From the NCBI GenBank assembly GCA_021808525.1, contig JAKBBK010000008.1, positions 1 through 64,000 of the forward strand: a DNA stretch of 64,000 bases, in the 5' to 3' direction. The notes under the pieces are model-generated. The model had not been told where the DNA came from, made no database searches, and was given only the letters and a program-made list of their open reading frames with translations. This stretch comes from Pseudomonadota bacterium (lineage in GTDB: Bacteria; Pseudomonadota; Gammaproteobacteria; Burkholderiales; Burkholderiaceae_C). The translations under genes and the position numbers were made by a program. Positions 48,816-57,933 of this stretch are shown here, piece by piece; the stretch's first letter is position 1, and each line of letters opens with the position of its first letter.

Positions 48816-49110
48816 TCTGTCTCCTCCTGGGGTTGGACCCGCGAGGCTCGCGGGCGATACGGCCCCCTGTGTCGGAAGCTCGTAACCGCGAGTATCCCGG
48901 CAGGGCGCCGGGGGACGAAACTCAATTTTTGAATAGGTCCGACCAGTTGAATCGGTCGATGGGTTCCGGCAGCCGCGGCGCGTGCCCGGGAATTCGACCG
49001 AATGTTGCGATGCCTTAGGCATTTCCTGCGATAGCTGTCGTCGCAACCGCGCCCCCGGCGTTGAAATGGCAGGAATTCAGCGAAGTCCATCCAGGAAGGA
49101 GTATCCGCTC

Positions 49111-49452
49111 ATGCGTTCCCTCGTGGTTTCAGCGACCTTGGTGTCGGCCGGCCTGCTGGCGGGCGGCTTGTTGACCGGGTGCGTGGTGGCGCCAGCCCCC
49201 TACGCGACGCCCTATCCGGGCTACGTGGTGGTGCCCGGCCCGCCCCCCGCGCCGCGCGTGGACGTGGTGGGCGTGGCGCCGGTGCCGGGATATATCTGGA
49301 TTTCCGGATATTGGGGCTGGGGCGGCGCCAGCTACGTGTGGCACCCGGGGCGCTGGTCGGCGCCGCGTCCGGGCTACAACTGGGTGGCGCCGCGCTGGGA
49401 GCCGCACGGCGGAGCCTGGCGCGAGCGCCCCGGGCACTGGCAGCGGCGCTGA
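49111..49452 (+). CDS. YXWGXW repeat-containing lipoprotein
   Basis: Lipobox LLTGCVV; tandem YIWISGYWGWGGASYVWHPGRW...YNWVAPRWEPHGGAW. Confidence 0.8.
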   Translation: MRSLVVSATLVSAGLLAGGLLTGCVVAPAPYATPYPGYVVVPGPPPAPRVDVVGVAPVPGYIWISGYWGWGGASYVWHPGRWSAPRPGYNWVAPRWEPHGGAWRERPGHWQRR

Positions 49453-49463
49453 GCGACGCTGCC

Positions 49464-50123
49464 TCAGGCGGGCTTGCGGGCCACCGCGTCGAGCAGGCCC
49501 GAGCGTCCCACGTGGGCGCTTCCCTCGGCGATTTCGTCCTCGTATTCGCGCAGCAGCAGCCACTGCGCCTCGGGCAGCAGACCGCGCAGCAAGTCGGCCG
49601 TGTAGAGGTGCTCGAGCTTGCCGGGGCCTCCGGTGCGGAACTCCAGCTGGCGCGGGGTGTAGCCCTGCACCAGCAGCAGGCCGCCGGGGGCCAGGGATTT
49701 CCACATGCCCTCGAACATGCGTCGGCGCATCGGCGGGTCGGCGAACTGCACGAACACGGCCACCACGGCGTCCCAGGGACTGTCGTCCCAGTTCCACGCG
49801 TCCACCGAGCTGACATGCCAGTCGACCTGCAGCTCGCGCTGTTCGCCCAGCGCGCGCGCCTTGGCCACGGCCACCGGAGAAATGTCGAAAGCCGTGACCT
49901 GATGCCCCAGCGAGGCCAGGTAAAGAGCGTTGCGGCCCTCGCCGTCGGCCACGCTGAGCACGCGGGAATGGCCGGGCAGGCGGGGCGCCTCGCGCTCGAG
50001 GAAGCGGTTGGGCTGTTCGCCGAACAGCAGCCCGGGGCGAGAGAAGCGCTGGTCCCAATGGGCCTGCGGGTCGTCGAAGCCGCCGGAAGCGGGCGCGGTC
50101 TTGCCGGTCTCGGAGCTCATCAT
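49464..50123 (-). CDS. class I SAM-dependent methyltransferase
   Basis: VLSVADGEGRNALYLASLGHQVTAFDISPVAVAKARAL; WDAVVAVFVQF. Confidence 0.85.
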   Translation of the reverse strand: MMSSETGKTAPASGGFDDPQAHWDQRFSRPGLLFGEQPNRFLEREAPRLPGHSRVLSVADGEGRNALYLASLGHQVTAFDISPVAVAKARALGEQRELQVDWHVSSVDAWNWDDSPWDAVVAVFVQFADPPMRRRMFEGMWKSLAPGGLLLVQGYTPRQLEFRTGGPGKLEHLYTADLLRGLLPEAQWLLLREYEDEIAEGSAHVGRSGLLDAVARKPA

Positions 50124-50578
50124 GCCCCCTGGTGCAGCCGCGTGCCGTCGGCGTCGTACACCGAGACTTCCGTGGGAATGCCGGCGCGCACGCTTTCCCC
50201 GACGGTGCAGAAGGCCTCGAAACTGCCGAGAATGCGCTCCAGATGCTGCAGCTCGGCGGCGGGCCTGCCCAGGTGCAGGTGCACTTCCATGCGCAGCACC
50301 CGCAGCCTTCCGGCCTCGTTGCGCCCGACATGGGCATGGGCCTCGGTGGTGATGGTGCCGGGGTCGTTCTTGAACTTGCGCAGCGCGAACAGCAGGCTGG
50401 AGCTCATGCAGTCGCCCACGGCTCCCAGCAGCAGGTGTACGGGCGAGGGGCCCGCGCCCTCGCCCAGGGGCGGCGGCTCGTCGGCCAGCAGCGCCGGCCG
50501 GCCGCCTCCGAAATCGATCTCGAACTGGTAATCGCGACGCTGGCGCAGCGTGATCCGGTGTTCTGCCTGGTCGGACAT
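50120..50578 (-). CDS. OsmC family protein
   Basis: LLADEPPPLGEGAGPSPVHLLLGAVGDCMSSSLLFALRK with redox-type Cys; C-terminal FCTVGESVRAGIPTEV. Confidence 0.88.
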   Translation of the reverse strand: MSDQAEHRITLRQRRDYQFEIDFGGGRPALLADEPPPLGEGAGPSPVHLLLGAVGDCMSSSLLFALRKFKNDPGTITTEAHAHVGRNEAGRLRVLRMEVHLHLGRPAAELQHLERILGSFEAFCTVGESVRAGIPTEVSVYDADGTRLHQGA

Positions 50579-50721
50579 GGTGTTCCTCGCGGTTGCGGTT
50601 GCGCGGGACATCGCGCGCACCTATCGCTGCGCAGTCTAGGACCTCGGCATCGGCCGTGCTCGCCCGGGCGCGCTCAGGACTTGTCGCGGGGCAAGGAAGC
50701 TGCCGGCGCGCCGCGGTCGGC

Positions 50722-50985
50722 TCAGGGGCGGGCGCGGTTGCGGGGGGGCTTCGCGCCGAGCCTGCCGCGGGCCGCCTCCTGGGCGTCCAGCCACGCCAGC
50801 GCCGCGGCGCTGACCAGCACGATCATCGCCGTGCCCACGATCCAGGCGAAATACCACGACGCGTAGTCGCCGAGGATCACCCCCAGGGCCACCAGCAGGC
50901 CACCGAGCAGCAGCAGGGCGGAGAATTGCAGCAGGCTTCGCAGGGGGCCGGTGGCGCTGCGGCCCTGGGGGCATTCAGTAGGCAT
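50722..50985 (-). CDS. small membrane protein at the 3' end of the cydAB operon
   Basis: 87 aa, two TM helices; start overlaps the cydB 3' end. Confidence 0.6.
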   Translation of the reverse strand: MPTECPQGRSATGPLRSLLQFSALLLLGGLLVALGVILGDYASWYFAWIVGTAMIVLVSAAALAWLDAQEAARGRLGAKPPRNRARP

Positions 50986-52117
50986 GGTCGCTGGATTCGA
51001 TTTCGTCCATGCGCACCTTGCCGCGCATGACCCGGAAGCACCAGCGGGTGTACAGCACGACGGTGGGCAGCAGCACCAGCGTGAAGGCGCTCATCCACAG
51101 CAGGGTGTCAGGGCTGGAGGCGGCATTCCACACCGTCAGGCTGTGCGACGGCGCGGTGCGCGAGGGCAGCAGGAAGGGAAACAGGCTGGCCCCGGCGGTG
51201 CCCAGCACGCCCAGCCAGGCCAGCGCGCCCAGGCGCCACGTGGCCTGGCCCCGGCGCGCGCGCGCCGCCGCCAGCGCGCCGAGCAGGCCCAGCAGGGCCA
51301 GCGCCGGCAGCAGCCACAGCGTGGGATGGCGCGCGAAGGCCGCCTGCCAGGCGCCGGGACGCAGCGCCACGAGTTGCTGCAGGGGGGTCTGCACCACGCC
51401 CGGGCCGGGGTGGCTCAGCAGTTCCCAGCCCTCGAGTCGCGAGGCCCAGAAGCTGGCGGCGGCGAACAGGACCAGTGCGGCGGCCGCCGCGGCCATCGCA
51501 CAGTTGCGCGCCCGCTCGGCCACCGTGGCCTCGCAGCGCTGCATGAGCAGGGCGGCCCCCTGCAGCGAGGCCAGCGCCAGCGCCAGCCCGCCGCACAGCA
51601 GCGCGAAGGGCCGCAGCAGACCGCCGGCGTTGCCGGCATAGCTCGAGCGCAGGGTCGGGTCCAGATCGAAGCCCACGCCCAGCAGCAGTTGTCCGAAGGC
51701 GCAGCCGAACATCAGCATGGGAAGCCCACCGCCGAGCACCAGGGCCCAGTCCCAGGTCTCGCGCCAGGCTCGCTGGGGCAGCTTGCTGCGGTATTCGAAA
51801 CCCACGGGGCGCAGCAGCATGGACCACAGCATCAGCAGCATCAGCAGGTACAAGGCGGAGAACGCGGTGGCGTACAGCAGGGGGAAGGCGGCGAAGCTGG
51901 CCCCGCCGGCCAGCACGAACCAGGTCTGGTTGCCTTCCCAGTGCGGGCCGATGGCATTGAGGCAGGCGCGGCGCTGCGGGTCGCTGCGCGCGACCAGGCG
52001 CAGCAGCGCACCCACGCCCATATCGCCGCCCATGAGCACGGCGGTGCCGCTCAGCACGATGCCGAGCACGGCCCACCAGCCGAGTTGCAGCGCAGCGTAG
52101 AGTTCGGACGGTTCCAT
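50975..52117 (-). CDS. cydB: cytochrome bd ubiquinol oxidase subunit II
   Basis: GPHWEGNQTWFVLAGGASFAAFPLLYATAFSALYLLMLLMLWSMLLRPVGFEYR. Confidence 0.93.
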   Translation of the reverse strand: MEPSELYAALQLGWWAVLGIVLSGTAVLMGGDMGVGALLRLVARSDPQRRACLNAIGPHWEGNQTWFVLAGGASFAAFPLLYATAFSALYLLMLLMLWSMLLRPVGFEYRSKLPQRAWRETWDWALVLGGGLPMLMFGCAFGQLLLGVGFDLDPTLRSSYAGNAGGLLRPFALLCGGLALALASLQGAALLMQRCEATVAERARNCAMAAAAAALVLFAAASFWASRLEGWELLSHPGPGVVQTPLQQLVALRPGAWQAAFARHPTLWLLPALALLGLLGALAAARARRGQATWRLGALAWLGVLGTAGASLFPFLLPSRTAPSHSLTVWNAASSPDTLLWMSAFTLVLLPTVVLYTRWCFRVMRGKVRMDEIESSDHAY

Positions 52118-52174
52118 GGTGGTCGGCAGCTCGATGGCCTGGCGTCGCGCCCTGTTTGCACCTTGCTTGCGTCC

Positions 52175-53731
52175 TCAGTGCGCGCCGCGCAGCGGCGTGG
52201 CCCGGTCAGCCTCGCGAGGGCCGCCGCGCACCAGGCGCAGTTGCAGCGCCACATCGATCACCAGGAAGACGGTGTACAGCGCCGCGAACACGGCCAGGGA
52301 AAAGGCCAGCTCGCCCACGCCGTGCCCCGAGGCGCTCATCCACGTGGGCAGGAGCTCGTACACGGTCCAGGGCTGGCGTCCCAGCTCGGCGGTGAGCCAG
52401 CCGCATTCGCTGGCCAGGAAGGGCAGCGGGATCAGGCAGGGTGCCAGGCGCAGGAACCAGCGCCGCCGGTGCACCTGGTCGCGCAGCGTGTACACCAGCG
52501 CCAGCATGAAATAGGTGAACAGGCCCAGCGCGATGGCGACCATGAGTCGGAAGCTCCAGAACACCGCGAACACGTCGGGCAGGCTGTCGAGCGCGGCCTG
52601 GTGCAGTTCGGCCTCGCCCAGGCGCGCGGGGTCGCCGTCGGCGGCGTAGCGCTGGGCGAGCAGGCCGAAGCCCAGGTTGCGCTGGTGCTGCTCGAAGGTC
52701 GCGCGCGCGCGGGCGTCGTGGGGGTCGGCGGCCAGTCTGCGCAGTGCGCCGACCGCCAGCAGGCCGTCGCGCACGCGCTGCTCGTTGATCGCGACCAGCT
52801 CGCGCGCGCCGGCTACCGGCTGGTGCAGCGTGTGGGTGACCAGCGGGGTGAGCAGGAAGGGGATGCGCAGCGCGTAGCGGTTGTCCTGGCGCGCCTGGTC
52901 GGGCCAGGCGACGACGTTGAAGGCGGCCGGCGCGGGCTCGGTGGACCAGGCCGCTTCCATCGCGGCCAGCTTGGCGGGCTGGGCGTGGCCGCCGACGTAG
53001 CCCAGCGCGTCGCCCAGGGTGATGACCCCGGCGCAGGACAGCAGGCCGAACAAGGTGGCCACGCGAAACGAGCGCCGGGCCAGCGCCAGGTGGCGACCGC
53101 GCAGCATGTACCAGGCGCTGATGCCCATCACGTACACCGCGGCGGTGACGTAGCCGGCCAGGCTGGTGTGCACGAACTTGGCCTGTGCTTCCTCGCTGAA
53201 CAGCAGCGCCGGCAGGCTGGCCAGTTCCATGCGCAGGGTCAGCGGGTCGAAATGCGCGCCCCGCGGGTCCTGCATGAAGGCGTTGGCGACCAGGATCCAC
53301 AAGGCCGACAGGTTGGCCCCCAGCGCCACCAGGTAGGTGATCACCAGGTGCTGCATGCGGCTCAGGCGCTTCCAGCCGAACACCATGAGCCCGATCAAGG
53401 TGGATTCCAGGAAAAAGGCCATCAGCGCCTCGATGGCCAGCGGAGCGCCGAAGACGTCGCCGACGAAGGTGGAATAGAAGGCCCAGTTGGTGCCGAACTC
53501 GAATTCCAGGGTCAGCCCGGTCGCCACGCCCAGCGCGAAGTTCACCAGGAACAGCTTGCTCCAGAACTCGACCATGCGCCGGTGCAGCTCGCGCCCGCCG
53601 AGCACGTAGACGGTCTCCATGGCGGCGAGCAGGAAGCCCAGCCCCAGCGTGAGGGGCACGAACAGGAAGTGGTACAGCGCGGTGGCCGCGAATTGCCAGC
53701 GCGAGAGCAGGACCACGAGGGGATCGATCAT
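52175..53731 (-). CDS. cydA: cytochrome bd ubiquinol oxidase subunit I
   Basis: RWQFAATALYHFLFVPLTLGLGFLLAAMETVYV, GVATGLTLEFEFGTNWAFYSTFVGDVFGAPLAIEALMAFFLESTLIGLM, long Q-loop. Confidence 0.95.
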   Translation of the reverse strand: MIDPLVVLLSRWQFAATALYHFLFVPLTLGLGFLLAAMETVYVLGGRELHRRMVEFWSKLFLVNFALGVATGLTLEFEFGTNWAFYSTFVGDVFGAPLAIEALMAFFLESTLIGLMVFGWKRLSRMQHLVITYLVALGANLSALWILVANAFMQDPRGAHFDPLTLRMELASLPALLFSEEAQAKFVHTSLAGYVTAAVYVMGISAWYMLRGRHLALARRSFRVATLFGLLSCAGVITLGDALGYVGGHAQPAKLAAMEAAWSTEPAPAAFNVVAWPDQARQDNRYALRIPFLLTPLVTHTLHQPVAGARELVAINEQRVRDGLLAVGALRRLAADPHDARARATFEQHQRNLGFGLLAQRYAADGDPARLGEAELHQAALDSLPDVFAVFWSFRLMVAIALGLFTYFMLALVYTLRDQVHRRRWFLRLAPCLIPLPFLASECGWLTAELGRQPWTVYELLPTWMSASGHGVGELAFSLAVFAALYTVFLVIDVALQLRLVRGGPREADRATPLRGAH

Positions 53732-53972
53732 CGGTGGGGCCAGGGATCGGCGGGGCGGGGTTGGGGTTGCCTGGGGCGGGCACATGCCCTGGGTGCACCT
53801 TAGGGCGGATCGGGCACGCCGGCAGCGCGGCGTGCGGGATCCCTGGTTCCCGACCGGGATGCGTGGGCAAGGAGCCGTGCCGCGTGCCCGGGTTGGCGGC
53901 GATGGTGGCCGGGGCGCAAGGCCTATATGCTGCGCACATGCCTTCCCAGCCGCGGCGGTGCCGCTTCGAGCC

Positions 53973-54284
53973 ATGATGTACAAGTTTCGTTCCCGAGCCG
54001 ATTCCGACCTGTTCATGAACCAGGGGCCCGCCGAGCGCATCCTGGGCATCATCGGCAAGGCGCCGGGCCCGCAGGGCATCATCGAGCCGGGCGACATGGC
54101 GCGAGCCATCGCCGCCCTGCAGGCGGCGGTGGACGAGGACGAAGCCGCGCGTGGCGGCGGTGCCACCGAGGGCGCTGCGCCGGCGTCGGGTCAGGCCGTC
54201 ACGCTGCGCCAGCGCGCCTGGCCCTTCGTGCAACTGCTCAAGCGCAGCCTGGAAGCCGACACTCCGGTGGTGTGGGGCGTTTGA
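53973..54284 (+). CDS. DUF1840-like protein
   Basis: [52 protein letters not shown]. Confidence 0.65.
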   Translation: MMYKFRSRADSDLFMNQGPAERILGIIGKAPGPQGIIEPGDMARAIAALQAAVDEDEAARGGGATEGAAPASGQAVTLRQRAWPFVQLLKRSLEADTPVVWGV

Positions 54285-55948
54285 ATCCCTCCCCGTCCCC
54301 GCCGTCGCCCGCGCCGGCTGCGCTGAGCCCGGAGCAGCGCCGCGTGCTCGTGGCCTCGGCGCTGGGCACGGTGTTCGAGTGGTACGACTTCTATCTCTAC
54401 GGCTCCCTGGCCGGGATCATCGGCGAGGAGTTCTTCGCCGGGCTGGACCGGGGTTCGGCCTTCATCTTCGCGCTGCTGGCCTTCGCCTCGGGTTTCCTGG
54501 TGCGCCCCTTCGGCGCGCTGCTGTTCGGCAGGCTGGGCGACCTCATCGGGCGCAAGTACACCTTTCTGGTGACCATCCTGTTGATGGGCCTGTCGACCTT
54601 CATCGCGGGCCTGCTGCCCGGCTATGCCAGCATCGGCGTGGCAGCGCCCATGATCCTGGTGGCGCTGCGCCTGCTGCAGGGCCTGGCGCTGGGCGGGGAG
54701 TACGGCGGGGCCGCCACCTACGTGGGGGAATACGCGCCGCGCCAGTCCCGCGGGGCCTACACCTCGTGGCTGCAGACCACTGCCACGCTGGGCCTGCTGT
54801 TCTCCCTGCTGGTCAACGTGGGGCTGCGCCGTCTGCTGGGGGACCAGGCCTTCGCCGCCTGGGGCTGGCGCCTGCCTTTCCTGGCCTCCAGCGCGCTGCT
54901 GGCGGTGTCGGTCTGGATGCGTCTGCGCCTGAACGAGTCACCCGCCTTCGTGCGCATCCGGCGCGCGGGGCGCACGTCCAAGGCGCCGTTGTCGGAGGCC
55001 CTGGGGCGCGGACCCAATTTCCGGCGGGTGATGGTGGCGCTGTTCGGCATGACGGCGGGCCAGGGGGTGATCTGGTACACGGGGCAGTTCTATGTGCTGG
55101 TGTTCCTGACCCACACGCTCAAGGTCGACGGCGGACTGGCCGGCGTGCTCATCGGCATCTCGCTGGTGCTGGCGATCCCGCTGTTCTGGCTGTTCGGGCG
55201 ACTGTCGGATCGCGTGGGCCGGCGTCCGGTGATGCTGTCGGGCTGCCTGCTGGCGGCGCTGGGCTACTTTCCGATGTTCCACGCCCTCACGGCCGCCGCC
55301 AACCCCATGCTGGCGCGGGCCATGGCCAGTCACCCGGTGGTGCTGCTGGCCGATCCCGCCGATTGCTCCTTTCCCCTGCGCTCCGAGGGGGGCAGGCCCT
55401 TCACCCATTCCTGCGACATCGCCAAGCAGGCGCTGAGCGACGTGGCGGTCGATTACCGGCGGCGCGACGCGCGGGGCACGGCGCGCATCGAGGTCGGCGG
55501 GCGCAGCGTGGCCTCCTTCAACGCGAGCGGCATGTCCGAGGTCGAACTGGCGCAGCGCCAGCAAGCCCTGCGACAGGCCTTGCGCCAGGCGGTGAGCGCC
55601 GCCGGCTACCCGCGACAGGCCGACCCGGGGCAGGTGAACCGCCCGCTGGTGGTGCTGATCCTGACCCTGCTGGTGGCCGACGTGGCGCTGGTCTACGGGC
55701 CCATCGCGGCCAGCCTGGTGGAGCTGTTTCCCACCCGCATCCGCTACACCTCGATGGGCCTGCCGTACAACCTGGGGAACGGTTGGTTCGGAGGCCTGGT
55801 GCCGACGGTGGCCTTCGCGCTGGTGGCGCACGACGGTGGGATCTACCACGGCCTGTGGTATCCGGTGATCGTGGCCGCGGGGAGTTTCCTGGTCGGCGTG
55901 CTGCTGCTGCCCGAGACCCGTGGCACCGACCTGTGCGCTGGCGACTGA
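54281..55948 (+). CDS. MFS transporter, metabolite:H+ symporter (MHS) type, with a large internal soluble insertion
   Basis: ASALGTVFEWYDFYLYGSLAG, RPFGALLFGRLGDLIGRKYTFL, RLLQGLALGGEYGGAATYVGEYAP; non-canonical start overlapping the upstream stop. Confidence 0.85.
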   Translation: MNPSPSPPSPAPAALSPEQRRVLVASALGTVFEWYDFYLYGSLAGIIGEEFFAGLDRGSAFIFALLAFASGFLVRPFGALLFGRLGDLIGRKYTFLVTILLMGLSTFIAGLLPGYASIGVAAPMILVALRLLQGLALGGEYGGAATYVGEYAPRQSRGAYTSWLQTTATLGLLFSLLVNVGLRRLLGDQAFAAWGWRLPFLASSALLAVSVWMRLRLNESPAFVRIRRAGRTSKAPLSEALGRGPNFRRVMVALFGMTAGQGVIWYTGQFYVLVFLTHTLKVDGGLAGVLIGISLVLAIPLFWLFGRLSDRVGRRPVMLSGCLLAALGYFPMFHALTAAANPMLARAMASHPVVLLADPADCSFPLRSEGGRPFTHSCDIAKQALSDVAVDYRRRDARGTARIEVGGRSVASFNASGMSEVELAQRQQALRQALRQAVSAAGYPRQADPGQVNRPLVVLILTLLVADVALVYGPIAASLVELFPTRIRYTSMGLPYNLGNGWFGGLVPTVAFALVAHDGGIYHGLWYPVIVAAGSFLVGVLLLPETRGTDLCAGD

Positions 55949-56038
55949 GTGGCGCTGGCGCCCCCGGGTGCGGGCTTGCTTGCTTATGATGGCCGGGATG
56001 TCCTTGGCCTGGCCGCTCGCCGCGGCGCCCGCTCCGAC

Positions 56039-56839
56039 GTGAGTTCCCTCCAGTCCCGATTTTCCGTGTCCACGCCGCGCCGCGCCCTGTTCGTGGCCGC
56101 GCTGGGCCTGGCGGCGCTGGCCACGCTGGCCCTGCCGTTCGCGGGCCTGGTGCTGAGCACGCCCTGGCCAGGCCTGCATCTGCAGCCTGGAGACGGCGCG
56201 GCCGTCAGCACTTCGCTGGCCTACACGGCGCTGGCCATGGTGATGGTGGCGCTGCTGGGCACGCCGGCGGCCTGGCTGCTGGCGCGGCGCGAGTTCGCCG
56301 GCAAGTGGATCTGCGACATCCTGGTGCTGTTGCCGCTGCTGACGCCTCCGCTGGCCATGGGCCTGTTGTTGAGCATCAGTTTCGGCCCCTACGGCTGGCT
56401 GGGGCGCCCGCTGGGCCACGCGGGGCTGGTGCTGACCAATACGCCGGCGGCCTTCGTGCTGGCGCAGGTCTACGCCAGCGCTCCGTATTTCATCGTGGCG
56501 GCGCGCGCGGCCTTCGAGGGGGTGCCGCGGGAGCTGGAGCAGATGTCGCTGAGCCTGGGCCAGTCGGCGAGCCGTACCTTCGTGCGCATCACCCTGCCGC
56601 TGGCCGGGCTGGGCCTGGGCGCGGCACTGGCGCTGGCGTGGGTGCGCGCGCTGGGCGAGTTCGGCGTGGTGCTGATCGTGGCCTACTACCCCCAGGGCAT
56701 CCCGGTTCGGCTGTGGGTGAACCTGCAGGACACGGGCATGTCGGCGGTGTACCCGCTGCTTTGGCTGTTCTTCGCCGTGGGCCTGCCGCTGCCGCTGCTG
56801 GGCGGGCTCTGGTCACGCCGCGCCGGGGGCCGGGCGTGA
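56039..56839 (+). CDS. modB: molybdate-type ABC transporter permease
   Basis: TPAAWLLARREFAGKWICDILVLLPLLTPPLAMGLLL; permease loop RAAFEGVPRELEQMSLSLGQSASRTFVRITLPLAGLGLGAALALAWVRALGEFGVVLIVA. Confidence 0.8.
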   Translation: MSSLQSRFSVSTPRRALFVAALGLAALATLALPFAGLVLSTPWPGLHLQPGDGAAVSTSLAYTALAMVMVALLGTPAAWLLARREFAGKWICDILVLLPLLTPPLAMGLLLSISFGPYGWLGRPLGHAGLVLTNTPAAFVLAQVYASAPYFIVAARAAFEGVPRELEQMSLSLGQSASRTFVRITLPLAGLGLGAALALAWVRALGEFGVVLIVAYYPQGIPVRLWVNLQDTGMSAVYPLLWLFFAVGLPLPLLGGLWSRRAGGRA

Positions 56840-57903
56840 AGGTGGATCTGGAGATTCGCCAGCCCCTGGCGCTGCGCCTGGCCTTCGAGCTGCGCGGCTT
56901 CACGGCGCTGCTGGGCGCCAGCGGCGAGGGCAAGAGCACCACCCTGAAGGCGCTGGCCGGGCTGGTGCCCAGCCGCGGCGAGCCCTTCGGCTCGCTGCCC
57001 CCGCAGCACCGTCCGGTGGGCTACCTGCCGCAGGGCTACGCATTGTTTCCCCATCTGCGCGCCTGGGAGAACGTGGCCTATGCGCTGGGCGGCTCGATGC
57101 GAGCACAACGCGCGCAGGCGATCGAACTGCTCGATGCGGTGGGCCTGGCGGAATGGGCCCAGCGCAGGCCCGGACAGCTGTCGGGCGGGCAGCAGCAGCG
57201 CGTGGCGCTGGCGCGGGCGCTGGCGCGCCGGCCGCGCCTGCTGTTGCTGGACGAGCCCACGTCGGCGCTGGACGCGGCCACGCGCGAGGAGGTGCTGGCC
57301 GAGCTGGTGGCCCGCATGCATGCGCTGGACATGCCCGCGCTGGCGGCCACGCATGACGCGCATGTCGCGGCCATGGCCGACTGGGTGGTGCTGCTGGGCG
57401 GGCGCAGGGTCTTGCAGCAAGGGCCGCCGCGGGAAGTCTTCGCGCGGCCGGCGAGTCTGGGTGCGGCCGCGCTGCTCGGCCTGCGCAACCGCTTCCACGC
57501 GCGGGTGCAGGCGGGGCCGGGCGCCGACGGCATCGGCTTGCTCGACTGGGAGCAGGGGGGCAGCCAGCTGCGCGCCGCCCTGCCCGTGGGAACGCGGCCG
57601 GGCGAGGTGGTGGACTGGGCGGTGGGCGCGCAGAGTCTGCGCCTGGCCGAGGCCCCGTCCGAGGGCGAAGGCAGGAGCCCGCAGGCACATGGCGCCGCCC
57701 AGCTGCTGCCCGGCACCGTCGAGCAGCTCATCACGCAGGCCGGGCACGCGCAGCTGGGCGTGCGATGCGGCCAGGCCCTGCTGTGGCTGGGGGCGAGCTG
57801 GAGCGAGGTCGAGGCCCGCGCGCTCGGCCCCGGCGCATCCGTGCGGCTGCGTCTTGCCGAGCGCGACGTGCTGGCCTGGACGCGCGCCGCGCAGTCGGGC
57901 TGA
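56836..57903 (+). CDS. modC: molybdate-type ABC transporter ATP-binding protein
   Basis: GASGEGKSTTLKALAGLV, LSGGQQQRVALARALARRPRLLLLDEPTSALDAATR; C-terminal TOBE-like region; GTG start overlaps permease stop. Confidence 0.78.
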   Translation: MKVDLEIRQPLALRLAFELRGFTALLGASGEGKSTTLKALAGLVPSRGEPFGSLPPQHRPVGYLPQGYALFPHLRAWENVAYALGGSMRAQRAQAIELLDAVGLAEWAQRRPGQLSGGQQQRVALARALARRPRLLLLDEPTSALDAATREEVLAELVARMHALDMPALAATHDAHVAAMADWVVLLGGRRVLQQGPPREVFARPASLGAAALLGLRNRFHARVQAGPGADGIGLLDWEQGGSQLRAALPVGTRPGEVVDWAVGAQSLRLAEAPSEGEGRSPQAHGAAQLLPGTVEQLITQAGHAQLGVRCGQALLWLGASWSEVEARALGPGASVRLRLAERDVLAWTRAAQSG

Positions 57904-57933
57904 GTCGGCGCGCCACCGCGCCATGGCGCGGGC

